Source: an uncultured Collinsella sp.
GTDB taxonomy: Bacteria > Actinomycetota > Coriobacteriia > Coriobacteriales > Coriobacteriaceae
Length of the DNA stretch: 20,447 nucleotides
Assembly (NCBI GenBank): GCA_902470895.1
Contig: CABRID010000033.1
Span: 1-20,447, forward strand
Direction: 5' to 3'
Shown: piece after piece, positions 1 through 6,724 of the stretch
Position numbering within the stretch: position 1 is the stretch's first letter
Layout of the letters: every line of letters begins with the position of its first letter
Made by a program: the position numbers and the translations under genes
Notes under the pieces: model-generated
The model's database searches: none
What the model was told of the DNA's origin: nothing
What the model saw: only the letters and a program-made list of their open reading frames with translations

Positions 1-1
1 C

Positions 2-730
2 AAGATGGCGGCGCAAGCCGTCGAAGAGAGGGAACTCCTTCCCACCATGCAAGCGAACGTCGATGCAGCCCAAGCCAAATACGATGAGGCCCACAACCGG
101 ACAAGCGGCCTTCAGGCAGAATTAGATAAGGCACTTGAAGCACTCGGCGACGAGGAGCCCAGCACAGCTATTAAGGAGCAAATAAAGCAGTTGCGCAGTG
201 AGATCATGTCGGCAGAAAGGCGAGAAGAATCTTGTGAAGATGATCTTCACCGCTACCAACGCCGGCTCGAAAGCCAGGAAAAACAGGTTCAGTATTTCGA
301 AAGTGAGGCAGAGGAAGCTAAAGCCCACATCGACGAGGACATAGCCAAGCGAAATGCGCTCCTTAGCGATTTGGAAAAGGCGCAAGCGGCCTATGACGAC
401 GCCTGCAAGGCATACGAAGAGGCAAAGGCCGCGGCAGACAAGGCCACCTCGCCCGAGATAACGAAACCCGCCGAGACGACAAAACCCTCCAGCTCAGCGC
501 AGCCGACCGAAACGGCACAGCCCGCCAGCTCGCCCGCGACCGGCAAATACGCTCCATCGAGCTCCACCAAGCAGGCGAACATGAGCAGCGGCAAGCAAGC
601 AGATACGACCGCCGGCAAGCTCGCGAACACGGGCGATGCAGCGCCGAGCGCAATCGCACTAGCAGGAATCGCCGCCGCAGGCCTCGGAATAACCGCCACA
701 GCCACACGCCGCCTCAAGAACTCAAAATAG
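2..730 (+). CDS. Coiled-coil cell-wall-anchored surface protein, 5'-truncated
   Basis: The reading frame is open to the window edge and ends at a TAG stop, so only the C-terminal ~242 residues are visible; the ATG at 5 has no ribosome binding site and is probably internal. The first ~145 residues are Glu/Lys/Ala-rich with heptad-like spacing, which suggests a long coiled coil. A Thr/Ser/Pro/Ala/Lys-rich low-complexity stretch follows (about residues 148-205 counted from the ATG at 5), typical of a wall-spanning region. It ends in LANTG (620-634), a hydrophobic Ala/Ile/Gly segment and a basic tail (RRLKNSK). That order is the standard sortase sorting signal; LAXTG rather than LPXTG is the form recognised by class E sortases of high-GC Gram-positives. 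The role of the missing N-terminus (adhesin, enzyme or other) cannot be told. Confidence 0.8.
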   Translation, partial: KMAAQAVEERELLPTMQANVDAAQAKYDEAHNRTSGLQAELDKALEALGDEEPSTAIKEQIKQLRSEIMSAERREESCEDDLHRYQRRLESQEKQVQYFESEAEEAKAHIDEDIAKRNALLSDLEKAQAAYDDACKAYEEAKAAADKATSPEITKPAETTKPSSSAQPTETAQPASSPATGKYAPSSSTKQANMSSGKQADTTAGKLANTGDAAPSAIALAGIAAAGLGITATATRRLKNSK

Positions 731-774
731 CCGCCAGCGGCTATTGTCTTCGCCAATCCACAAGCCCAGAGACA

Positions 775-816
775 AAAAGAAGCCCGTTTCCCCAACCCAG
801 GGAAACGGGCCTCTTT
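775..816. terminator. Bidirectional Rho-independent terminator after the surface protein
   Basis: An 11-bp perfect stem (782-792 with 800-810, GCCCGTTTCCC/GGGAAACGGGC) with a 7-nt loop is flanked by an A-rich side on the left and CTCTTT on the right, so it can end transcription from either side. A second smaller hairpin (726-745, arms AATAGCCGC/GCGGCTATT) overlaps the stop codon just upstream. Confidence 0.85.
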
Positions 817-944
817 AACTGCAAAAATTCAAGCAACAGCACCGCCGCCTCTTGAACCACATAGCCTTCAATGCCCAGACAACACCAGCAAGCCGCATTC
901 CACAAGGGATAGATTTAATTAGATAAACGCGCCTTTACGGGTGA

Positions 945-1072
945 TTTTTGGACGACGGGGCCCGACCGGCGGCAAGGTGTTTGGTAGTCGAGCGATCCCG
1001 CAGGCGAAGCCGAGGACCAGCGAGACACCAAATACCTCGCCGCCGGCCGGGCCATGTCGCGGCACCAAAAAA
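945..1072. repeat. Long imperfect inverted repeat, REP/BIME-like
   Basis: The arms 959-985 and 1027-1053 match at 24 of 27 positions as inverted copies (GGCCCGACCGGCGGC... facing ...GCCGCCGGCCGGGCC). The flanks TTTTTGG (945-951) and CCAAAAA (1065-1071) also pair. The 41-nt loop contains a small GGCGAAGCC hairpin. Both strands are open in several frames, but there is no ribosome binding site or recognisable protein. As a minus-strand RNA two of the three mismatches become G-U pairs, against one on the plus strand. It lies directly downstream of ffs. It may be a dispersed palindromic repeat or an extended transcript end. Confidence 0.6.
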
Positions 1073-1190
1073 CGCCCGTGCGCTCGATGGATTCGGATGC
1101 CCGACAGAGGCTCCTTATGGCTGCTTCCTTCCGGACCTGACCAGATTCGGAACATGTCGTCATCCGAACCCATCGAACGCGCTAGGCGCT
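1073..1190 (-). ncRNA. ffs: Signal recognition particle RNA, small bacterial type (4.5S)
   Basis: The minus strand carries the conserved SRP core (GGTCAGGTCCGGAAGGAAGCAG, given here only to identify it; complement at about 1121-1142), i.e. the GGAA tetraloop and the asymmetric loop bound by Ffh. The flanks form the long helix: 1081-1099 pairs with 1161-1179 with few mismatches, and CGCC/GGCG (1185-1188 with 1073-1076) closes the base. A run of six T (minus strand, complement of 1067-1072) follows the closing stem and fits intrinsic termination. The size (~118 nt) matches the small SRP RNA without an Alu domain. The RNA pairs with Ffh to deliver membrane and secreted proteins to FtsY and the translocon. 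Confidence 0.93.
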
Positions 1191-1196
1191 CGGTAT

Positions 1197-1225
1197 ATCT
1201 TACCTGCTCCCGCCCACCAGAGCAA
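1197..1225 (-). promoter_or_regulatory. Promoter of the SRP RNA gene
   Basis: On the minus strand TTGCTC (1220-1225) and TAAGAT (1197-1202) are separated by 17 bp, and the -10 box ends 7 bases before the predicted 5' end of the RNA at 1190. The spacing agrees independently with the RNA fold. Confidence 0.65.
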
Positions 1226-1323
1226 GGTAGCTAATTTGGGACGGGGCTTTTTTGACCACTTTTTGACTGGAGGGGCATCAGGGTGGCGAAAGTAGTCAAG
1301 TAAGCCCCATCCTAAATAGACTG
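1226..1323. repeat. GGGAC-core inverted repeat, copy A (long form)
   Basis: The left side reads GGTAGCTAATTTGGGACGGG from 1226 and continues GCT plus six T. An inverted imperfect copy ends the element (about 1294-1323, AGTCAAGTAAGCCCCATCCT...). The first 23 bases recur exactly near 13939. No coding signal is seen. It overlaps or abuts the ffs promoter on the upstream side. Confidence 0.6.
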
Positions 1324-1546
1324 ATCTGGTGCCGTGCCACGAAAAGGGCCTATCTACTACGTTTTGGTCACAGAGGTCAACCATAGCGTGCTTTTTCGAA
1401 AATCGGCAAGCTTTCTACCTGCGGTTTTGTTTTTGCAAATTCCGGGATGGTCGAGGATGGCCGGTTTAACGTAGCAGATGGCCGCATTTCGTGGCAAACG
1501 GTCCGACCCAAGACCCAAGGCAACCAACCTCGAATGGCCATTCTCG
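1324..1546. other. Intergenic stretch without recognised gene
   Basis: No ribosome binding site plus plausible reading frame was found here on either strand. The only structure noted is the perfect 12-bp palindrome GAATGGCCATTC at 1532-1543. The stretch lies between two inverted-repeat elements and may belong to a larger repeat unit, but nothing in the window proves this. Confidence 0.5.
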
Positions 1547-1615
1547 AAGTTGCGGTGGAATACGGGCTGAATTAGCCCCTTAAAGGCAAAAACACTCCGT
1601 ATTCCACCGCAACTT
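1547..1615. repeat. Perfect 19-bp inverted repeat
   Basis: The arms 1547-1565 (AAGTTGCGGTGGAATACGG) and 1597-1615 are perfect inverted copies around a 31-nt loop. There is no T-tract directly after either arm, so it is not a textbook terminator, although it sits 15 nt after the stop codon of the tadA-glycerate kinase gene and could protect or end that transcript. The loop contains GGCTGAATTAGCC, itself a small inverted repeat. Confidence 0.75.
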
Positions 1616-1630
1616 ATAGGGAGATAGGCC

Positions 1631-3412
1631 TTAGAGGCGAGCGAGGTCATAGGCTTGGGCGGCTGACTCGCCGGCACAGATAAGGTTGGCAGTGGCTTCC
1701 CGTGGTTCGAGCGCCTGGTCGAGGGGCATGGGCTTGCGGCAGATCGGGAGCACCAAGTCAATACCCTGCTCACACACCGCATCCAGGTTGTCAGCGCGAC
1801 CGCCCACGACAGCGATCACCGGTTTGCCACACCGCTTCGCACGACGGGCCACACCCACCGGCGCCTTACCGGCGGCGGATTGCTCGTCCATATTACCCTC
1901 CCCCGTTATGACCAGGTCGACATCGCGTACACGCTCGTCAAACCCCACGAGATCGAGCACCGTCTCCACACCCGAGCGTAGCTCCGCGCCGAGCGCCAGC
2001 AACGCCGCGCCCAAGCCACCGGCAGCGCCCGCGCCGGGCACGCCGAGCACCGAGCCAAATGTCCGCGCGCCCTCGGGTGTGCGCAACAACCCCTGGGCTC
2101 GAGCTCCGGCAATCGCGGCGTCGAGCAAGCGACCGTAGCCGACCATCCAGCTGTCGCACCTGCGCAGGACCTCGGCATCCCCCGTCAGCAGGCCCTTCTG
2201 CCCACCGAACACTGCTAGGGCGCCTCGACGCCCCACGAGTGGATTCTCGACATCGGAAAGCACCACGACACGTGCGCCGTTCAGCGCCCGAAGCGCTGGC
2301 GCCAAATCAACGCTCGCCACCCGCTCAAGGCCAGCAAGACCGGGGGCGACATCACAGCCCTGGTCATCGACCACACGCGCGCCCAGCGCCTGCAGCATAC
2401 CGGCGCCGCCATCGTTGGTGGCGCTGCCGCCCAAGCCAATATAGATAGTCTTTGCACCCGCGCGAACCGCATGAAGCATCAGTTCGCCCACGCCATAGGT
2501 CGAAGCCGCAAGCGCCGACGACTCCGTGCAAGGCGAGTACCCAATGCCGGCCGCCTCGGCCATCTCAATAACAGCCAACTCGTGCTCGCCGTCCACCAGT
2601 ATCCGGGCGGACACGCGGTCGCCAAAGGGGCCTGCAACCTCGCAGGTCACAAGCTCGCCACCGCAGGCGGCAACGGCATCGAGCGTTCCCTCGCCACCAT
2701 CTGCCAGCGGCAATGTGCACACCTCGGCATCGGGCCAAACGCGGCGCATGCCCTCGGCAACCGCCGCCTCCGCCTGTGCACTCGACACGCTGCCCTTAAA
2801 GGAGTCGATCGCCAGCAGCACACGGCGGGGCCGGCGGCACGCAGGACCAAAGTCAACTGCCGCGCCAGCATCCTCACCGGCACCTGCAAGCGCTGCGGCG
2901 TGAGCGGCGTGTGCTTCAAGATCGGCCCCACAACCGCAATCAGCGCCGCTCGCTCCGCGCAGACCGCCAAAATAGCTACTCAGCAGCTCACGGCATTCAT
3001 CCGCCAGGACTCCAGCCGTCACGTTAAACCGATGATTCAGGCGCGAGTCGGCATTCAGGTCATACAGCGAACCCAACGCGCCCGCCTTGGCGTCGCACGC
3101 GCCATACACGCAGCGCCCCACGCGCGCGTTAACCATAAGCCCCGCACACATGCAGCAGGGCTCGAGCGTCACGTAGACCGTACAGTCGGAAAGGCGCCAG
3201 CGGCCAAGCGCCTGGGCAGCAGCGCACAAGGCCGCGAACTCGGCATGAGCCGAAGGATCCTGGTCGAGCTCGCGGCGATTATGCGCCCGCGCGACAATCT
3301 CACCCGCGCGCACTACCACGGCACCAATCGGTACCTCGCCCACCGCAGCGGCGGCGCGAGCCTCCGCCAGTGCCTCGCGCATGAACTTCTCGTCGATTTC
3401 GGTGATCGTCAT
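1631..3412 (-). CDS. tadA: Fusion protein: tRNA adenosine(34) deaminase TadA + glycerate kinase
   Basis: One uninterrupted frame of 593 residues holds two complete enzymes. Residues ~1-150 are TadA, which deaminates A34 of tRNA-Arg(ACG) to inosine: H56 and E58 in the HAE motif, and C86 and C89 in PCCMC, are the zinc ligands and proton shuttle. An Ala/Gly-rich linker (~152-194) follows. Residues ~195-593 are a GlxK/GarK-type glycerate kinase, which uses ATP to phosphorylate glycerate: LLAIDSFKGS, LADGGEGTLDA, GLGGSATNDGG and ITGEGNMDEQS are family motifs. The start at 3412 has GGGAAGG six bases upstream; an earlier in-frame ATG at 3463 lacks a site and would run to the edge of the tRNA gene. 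Each half has normal length for a stand-alone enzyme. The two activities share no pathway known to me, so the join may be only translational. The gene is divergent from tRNA-Ser. Confidence 0.9.
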   Translation of the reverse strand: MTITEIDEKFMREALAEARAAAAVGEVPIGAVVVRAGEIVARAHNRRELDQDPSAHAEFAALCAAAQALGRWRLSDCTVYVTLEPCCMCAGLMVNARVGRCVYGACDAKAGALGSLYDLNADSRLNHRFNVTAGVLADECRELLSSYFGGLRGASGADCGCGADLEAHAAHAAALAGAGEDAGAAVDFGPACRRPRRVLLAIDSFKGSVSSAQAEAAVAEGMRRVWPDAEVCTLPLADGGEGTLDAVAACGGELVTCEVAGPFGDRVSARILVDGEHELAVIEMAEAAGIGYSPCTESSALAASTYGVGELMLHAVRAGAKTIYIGLGGSATNDGGAGMLQALGARVVDDQGCDVAPGLAGLERVASVDLAPALRALNGARVVVLSDVENPLVGRRGALAVFGGQKGLLTGDAEVLRRCDSWMVGYGRLLDAAIAGARAQGLLRTPEGARTFGSVLGVPGAGAAGGLGAALLALGAELRSGVETVLDLVGFDERVRDVDLVITGEGNMDEQSAAGKAPVGVARRAKRCGKPVIAVVGGRADNLDAVCEQGIDLVLPICRKPMPLDQALEPREATANLICAGESAAQAYDLARL

Positions 3413-3447
3413 CGTTCGCCTTCCCTGTTGCAGATTCAAAACGATGC

Positions 3448-3453
3448 TATCAT
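3448..3453 (+). promoter_or_regulatory. Probable -10 box of tRNA-Ser
   Basis: TATCAT lies 10 bases before the mature tRNA 5' end. The -35 region is unclear: TTGCAG at 3428-3433 is only 14 bp away. It sits in the 51-bp gap shared with the divergent tadA fusion gene. Confidence 0.4.
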
Positions 3454-3463
3454 TACGACTCAC

Positions 3464-3553
3464 GGAGAGATGGCAGAGCGGTTGAATGCGGCGGTCTTGA
3501 AAACCGTTGAGCGCGAGAGCGTTCCGGGGGTTCGAATCCCCCTCTCTCCGCCA
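3464..3553 (+). tRNA. tRNA-Ser, anticodon TGA
   Basis: The acceptor arms GGAGAGA (3464-3470) and TCTCTCC (3543-3549) pair, followed by discriminator G and an encoded CCA (3551-3553). The anticodon loop CTTGAAA (3496-3502) has TGA at 3498-3500, reading UCA and related serine codons. The long variable arm (about GAGCGCGAGAGCGTTC) and the T arm GGGGGTTCGAATCCCCC are those of a class II serine tRNA. It ends 3 bases before the stop codon of the convergent TetR gene. No integrase or attachment-site duplication is seen beside it. Confidence 0.97.
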
Positions 3554-3556
3554 CTT

Positions 3557-4153
3557 TTAGTGATGCACCGGTGTCATGGTCCGCTCGAACAGCGCATCGA
3601 CAACGTCGGCTATCTCGGAGCGACGCTCCAGATCGTGGCCCGATTCCCACCATATCGTGAAAAGTCGAATAATACCGCCGGCGACAAACTCAGACGTCGT
3701 CTCAAGTGACACGGGGGCCAGGGCATCCTCGGCAAGCACGTTCATCACACGCTCGCGGATGGAGCGGGCAATGCGGTCGCAAATAACGTTGGTCAACATG
3801 CCCGACATGCTGCTTGCCAAAATGTTATCCATGAGCTGCTCGTGCGCCAGAATCAAATCCATGGCATCGTCCAAAATTGCGTGCCGAAGCGCGCGCACGT
3901 CCTCGGCAGACACTGCGCCGGCCTCATCGGGCTGTTTTTGCGGCAAGCCCGACATAAGCTCATCGATATAAAAGGCAAAGTAATCGTTCTTGTCGCGAAA
4001 GTGCTTGTAGAACGTCGTACGGCGAATCATGGCGCGGTCGCACAGCATGGCAACCGTCAGGTCCTCAAAACGATGCTCCTCGAGAAGCTCGGTGAAGGCA
4101 TCGAACAGGGCGCGGTAGGTTTTCTTAATGCGAAGGTCCACTGGTATCGCCAT
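3557..4153 (-). CDS. TetR/AcrR-family transcriptional regulator
   Basis: This 198-residue protein has the TetR N-terminal helix-turn-helix: residues ~8-60 include TYRALFDAFTELLEEHRFEDLTV, then CDRAMIRRTTFYKHFRDKNDYF, the characteristic recognition helix and K-H-F turn. The C-terminal ~140 residues are the variable ligand and dimer domain, so the inducer cannot be predicted. The ATG at 4153 has GAGG directly in front with no spacer; a GTG four codons in (VDLRIKKT) would place that GAGG 12 bases away, so the start is uncertain by a few residues. It is divergent from lemA across ~200 bp. The short inverted repeat near the lemA -10 box is a possible target, but this is inference. Confidence 0.88.
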   Translation of the reverse strand: MAIPVDLRIKKTYRALFDAFTELLEEHRFEDLTVAMLCDRAMIRRTTFYKHFRDKNDYFAFYIDELMSGLPQKQPDEAGAVSAEDVRALRHAILDDAMDLILAHEQLMDNILASSMSGMLTNVICDRIARSIRERVMNVLAEDALAPVSLETTSEFVAGGIIRLFTIWWESGHDLERRSEIADVVDALFERTMTPVHH

Positions 4154-4284
4154 CCTCAGGGCAAAGACAACACTCGTCAATCTGTCGCATATCTTACACC
4201 TGTACCTCGCGCGCTTTGCCCCGGTACCGACCCCGCCGAAAACATAACGCTTGCCGGAAAGTTCGGCACGGCAAAACGTTGCGG

Positions 4285-4304
4285 GTATACTAGTAGCGTT
4301 ATAC
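4285..4304 (+). promoter_or_regulatory. Probable lemA -10 box inside a short inverted repeat
   Basis: TATACT (4286-4291) resembles a -10 box. It overlaps GTATA...TATAC arms (4285-4289 and 4300-4304), which could be an operator for the divergent TetR protein. No good -35 was found. The distance to the lemA start codon is about 60 bases. Confidence 0.35.
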
Positions 4305-4352
4305 CAACGGCAGCTGGCGCATGCCGCCGCGGCCATTCGAAACGGAGACATC

Positions 4353-4904
4353 ATGATTACCGTCATCATCGGCATCGTTGTTGTCATTGTGATTGTCTGC
4401 GCCATCGCCGGCATCTACAACAACATGGTCACCAAGCGTAACCGCATCGATAACGCCTGGCAGAACATCGATACGCAGCTGCAGCGCCGCAACGACCTGA
4501 TCCCCAACCTGGTCGAGACCGTCAAGGGCTACGCCAAGCACGAGCAGGAGACGCTCTCCGCCGTGATCAGCGCGCGCAACACCGCCGTCAAGGCCACCAC
4601 GCCCGAGGCCAAGATGGAAGCCGACAACGTGCTGACCGGTGCGCTACGCCAGCTCTTCGCCGTAGCCGAGGCCTATCCCGATCTTAAGGCAAACACCAAC
4701 TTTACGCAGCTGCAGGCATCGCTCGAGGATACCGAGAACAAGATTAGCTATGCACGCCAGAGCTACAACGACTGCGTACTCAGCTACAACAACGCCATTC
4801 AGACGTTCCCGGCTGTCATCTTTGCCGGCATCTTCCAGTTTAAGGAGCGCCAAGGCTTCGAGGCCGCCGAAGCAGCCCGCCAGGCCCCGACCGTCAAGTT
4901 CTAG
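4353..4904 (+). CDS. lemA: LemA family protein
   Basis: This 183-residue protein starts with a single N-terminal membrane helix (ITVIIGIVVVIVIVCAIAGIY) and continues as the helical LemA domain: YNNMVTKRNRIDNAWQNIDT, then QRRNDLIPNLVETVKGYAKHE, which are the family signature. Length is typical. The protein is expected to be anchored with a short N-terminus outside and the helical bundle in the cytoplasm, or the reverse; topology differs between reports. The biochemical role of LemA is not well known. The start has GGAGA about 5 bases upstream; an open upstream extension lacks a site. It is followed by a strong terminator and appears to be a single-gene transcript, without the TPM-domain (YgcG-type) membrane gene that often accompanies lemA. 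Confidence 0.93.
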   Translation: MITVIIGIVVVIVIVCAIAGIYNNMVTKRNRIDNAWQNIDTQLQRRNDLIPNLVETVKGYAKHEQETLSAVISARNTAVKATTPEAKMEADNVLTGALRQLFAVAEAYPDLKANTNFTQLQASLEDTENKISYARQSYNDCVLSYNNAIQTFPAVIFAGIFQFKERQGFEAAEAARQAPTVKF

Positions 4905-4940
4905 TAGTTTGACAGCGCATCCTTAATCGGCCAAATGCAT

Positions 4941-4986
4941 AAACCGCCCCGTCGAATGCATACTTCGACGGGGCGGTTTCCTTTTT
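4941..4986 (+). terminator. Strong Rho-independent terminator of lemA
   Basis: A 16-bp perfect stem (4941-4956 with 4964-4979, AAACCGCCCCGTCGAA) with a 7-nt loop is followed by TTTCCTTTTT. The A-rich left end of the stem makes it partly bidirectional. Confidence 0.92.
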
Positions 4987-5010
4987 CGCGAAGGTCCCCC
5001 TCTAAGCGCC

Positions 5011-5211
5011 GTGCATTTTTAGGAGTATTCAACATAACCAAGAGCTTCGGGCGCTACGATAAATGCCAAAGACCGCGAATATCCCTGCAAATCAAACGCT
5101 GTCAGCCCGTAACCCCGCCCATCATCCGTAGAAAACATCGAGAAATCCCGATTTTTTGCCCGAGGTCGGTATGCAGGGGCCTTCGATTGCAGAATACTCG
5201 CAAAAATGCAC
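5011..5211. repeat. 200-bp intergenic unit bounded by inverted GTGCATTTTT arms
   Basis: The arms 5011-5030 (GTGCATTTTTAGGAGTATTC) and 5192-5211 are inverted copies matching at 18 of 20 positions. The ~160 bp between them contains short open frames on the minus strand but no ribosome binding site or known protein. GTGCATTTTTA also occurs at 12728-12738 near another gene end. It may be a non-autonomous mobile unit or a dispersed repeat; no target duplication is evident. Confidence 0.5.
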
Positions 5212-5255
5212 GTCGCCACCACCCCCACATGGCGCGAACCAAAACAAAAGCGCGG

Positions 5256-5354
5256 CCTTCCTTTCCGGCGCACTCCGCAGGACGAAAGAACCTCCGCCGC
5301 ACGAAGTGCGCAGCGGAGGTTCTTTCATGTCCGAGGACGCGCCAGAAAGGAAGG
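5256..5354. terminator. Nested hairpin, terminator of ilvE
   Basis: The inner stem is 14 bp and perfect (5284-5297 with 5313-5326, GAAAGAACCTCCGC), topped by CGCAC-GAA-GTGCG. Read on the minus strand it follows the ilvE stop by ~60 bases and ends in TTCTTTC, so it can terminate ilvE. An outer pair of arms (5256-5271 with 5339-5354, CCTTCCTTTCCGGCGC, 15 of 16 matching) encloses it. Outer arms of this kind are more than a terminator needs. Confidence 0.75.
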
Positions 5355-5383
5355 TTGCCCTCGGGCCGGACAGCTAAGACAGC

Positions 5384-6436
5384 TTACGCGACGGTGTAAA
5401 CCCAGTTGTGCTTGTCCTCGACAGCACCAGACTGGATACCAGTCAGGGTCTCGCGGAGCTTCTTCATCACAGGACCGATCTCGGTGTAGCCAGCCGGGAA
5501 GGTCACGGTCTCGTCGGCGCCATAGACCTTGTTGTCAATCTCGCCCACCGGGGAGATGACGGCAGCGGTGCCGCACAGACCGCACTCGACAAAGGTACCG
5601 GCCTTGACCTCGGCCCACTCGACGGGACGTTGGTCAACGGTCATGCCCAGGTCCTGAGCAACCTGAACGAGCGAACGACGGGTGATAGAGGGCAGGATGG
5701 AGTCGGTGTGCGACTGCGGAACGACGAGCGTGCCATCCTCTTTCACGAACAGGACGTTGGCGCCACCGGTCTCCTCGACATAGGTGCGGGACTCGGAGTC
5801 GAGATACAGGTTCTCGGCATAGCCCTCGCGATGGGCCTCCATCGTGGGCTTAAGGGACATGGCGTAGTTCAGGCCGGCCTTGATGTTGCCGGTGCCGTGC
5901 GGTGCGGCACGGTCATACTCGGAAACGCGCAGCTTGACGGGCTTGAGGCCACCCTTAAAGTACGGACCGACCGGGGTCACGAGGATGCGGAACGTGTACT
6001 CAGGAGCGGGAGCCACGCCGATCACGTCACCGGAACCGATCATAAACGGACGCACGTACAGGGTCGCGCCGGAGCCGAAGGGCGGAACCCAGGCGGCGTT
6101 GGCAGAGACGACCTGCTTGACGGCCTCAACGAACTTGTCCTTGGGGAACGGTGGCATCTCGAGACGCTGGGCAGAGTTGTACATACGCTCGGCGTTCATG
6201 TCGGGACGGAAGCAGACGATGCTGCCGTCCTCGGCGGTGTAGGCCTTCAGGCCCTCAAAGACCTCCTGACAGTAATGGAAGATGCCGCCGCACTCGGAGA
6301 CATGCAGGGTGTGGTCGGTGGTCAGGCCGCCCTCGTCCCACTCGCCATCCTTCCAATGAGCCTCGTAGCTGTAATCGGTCTTCATGTAGCCAAAGCCGAG
6401 GCTACCCCAATCGATATCCTTCTTCTCGACAGTCAT
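5384..6436 (-). CDS. ilvE: Branched-chain amino acid aminotransferase
   Basis: This 350-residue fold-type IV PLP enzyme transfers the amino group between glutamate and the 2-oxo acids of leucine, isoleucine and valine in the cytoplasm, as the last step of their synthesis and the first of breakdown. Motifs of the longer, eukaryote-like BCAT class are visible: FEGLKAY (~60-66), YVRPFMIGSG (~127-136), GNIKAGLNYA with the PLP lysine K186, YVEETGGANVLFV (~219-231) and the late ECGLCGTAAVISPV (CxxC-like pair) typical of mammalian and actinobacterial BCATs. The ATG at 6436 has AAGGAG six bases upstream; a longer GTG extension is Arg-rich and is probably transcribed leader. It stands alone, away from ilv or leu genes, with its own terminator and a probable promoter ~150 bp upstream. 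Confidence 0.95.
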   Translation of the reverse strand: MTVEKKDIDWGSLGFGYMKTDYSYEAHWKDGEWDEGGLTTDHTLHVSECGGIFHYCQEVFEGLKAYTAEDGSIVCFRPDMNAERMYNSAQRLEMPPFPKDKFVEAVKQVVSANAAWVPPFGSGATLYVRPFMIGSGDVIGVAPAPEYTFRILVTPVGPYFKGGLKPVKLRVSEYDRAAPHGTGNIKAGLNYAMSLKPTMEAHREGYAENLYLDSESRTYVEETGGANVLFVKEDGTLVVPQSHTDSILPSITRRSLVQVAQDLGMTVDQRPVEWAEVKAGTFVECGLCGTAAVISPVGEIDNKVYGADETVTFPAGYTEIGPVMKKLRETLTGIQSGAVEDKHNWVYTVA

Positions 6437-6589
6437 ATGTCGCTCCTTACATACACAGTTGCATACTCGCGAACCCGCACGCAAGGACCGAGGCCGACCG
6501 CGTCGCAACGTCGCACGCCCGGAGCGTAGAGCCGGACGGGACACGCGAGCAGCATCAAAGCCGATGGCACGTCGATTCGCATGCACGAG

Positions 6590-6595
6590 ATTGTA
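6590..6595 (-). promoter_or_regulatory. Probable -10 box of ilvE with a ~147-nt leader
   Basis: TACAAT on the minus strand would start RNA near 6583, leaving a long GC-rich leader before the ilvE start. No convincing -35, T-box motif or Leu/Ile/Val-rich leader peptide was found. The 13-base GGATAAAACGTTT (6611-6623), containing a perfect AAAACGTTTT palindrome (6615-6624), lies ~20 bp upstream and may be a regulator site. Confidence 0.4.
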
Positions 6596-6660
6596 CTCCG
6601 CACGCGCGTCGGATAAAACGTTTTTCTTTAACTAACTAAAGTATTTTCATTTGACCGAAG

Positions 6661-6698
6661 CAAAGAGGCCCGCCACCACAAGCGGTGACGGGCCTCAA
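6661..6698 (-). terminator. Rho-independent terminator of the DedA gene
   Basis: The arms 6665-6677 and 6684-6696 (GAGGCCCGCCACC / GGTGACGGGCCTC) match at 12 of 13 pairs around a 6-nt loop. On the minus strand CTCTTTG follows. It lies ~30 bases after the DedA stop codon. Confidence 0.75.
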
Positions 6699-6724
6699 CT
6701 GCACGGTTTGCGCGCTGACTCGAG

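Noticed and set aside
915..1384. Overlapping short open frames on both strands around the SRP RNA gene
   Set aside because: They cross ffs and a large palindrome, and none has a ribosome binding site.
3413..3463. N-terminal extension of the TadA fusion starting at 3463
   Set aside because: No ribosome binding site, and it would cover the tRNA-Ser promoter region; the ATG at 3412 has a good site and matches usual TadA length.
3464..3553. tRNA-Ser as an integration site of a genomic island
   Set aside because: No integrase gene and no direct duplication of the tRNA 3' end was found within the window.
2471..3709. Long plus-strand open frame antisense to the tadA-glycerate kinase fusion
   Set aside because: It runs through the tRNA-Ser gene and lies opposite a gene with clear catalytic motifs; it is a frame shadow of GC-rich codon use.
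5408..6529. Plus-strand 373-residue open frame antisense to ilvE
   Set aside because: No start signal and no family features; ilvE on the other strand has complete motifs.
6437..6589. T-box or leader-peptide attenuator upstream of ilvE
   Set aside because: No T-box UGGN-type anti-terminator consensus, no branched-chain codon-rich peptide and no terminator before the start.
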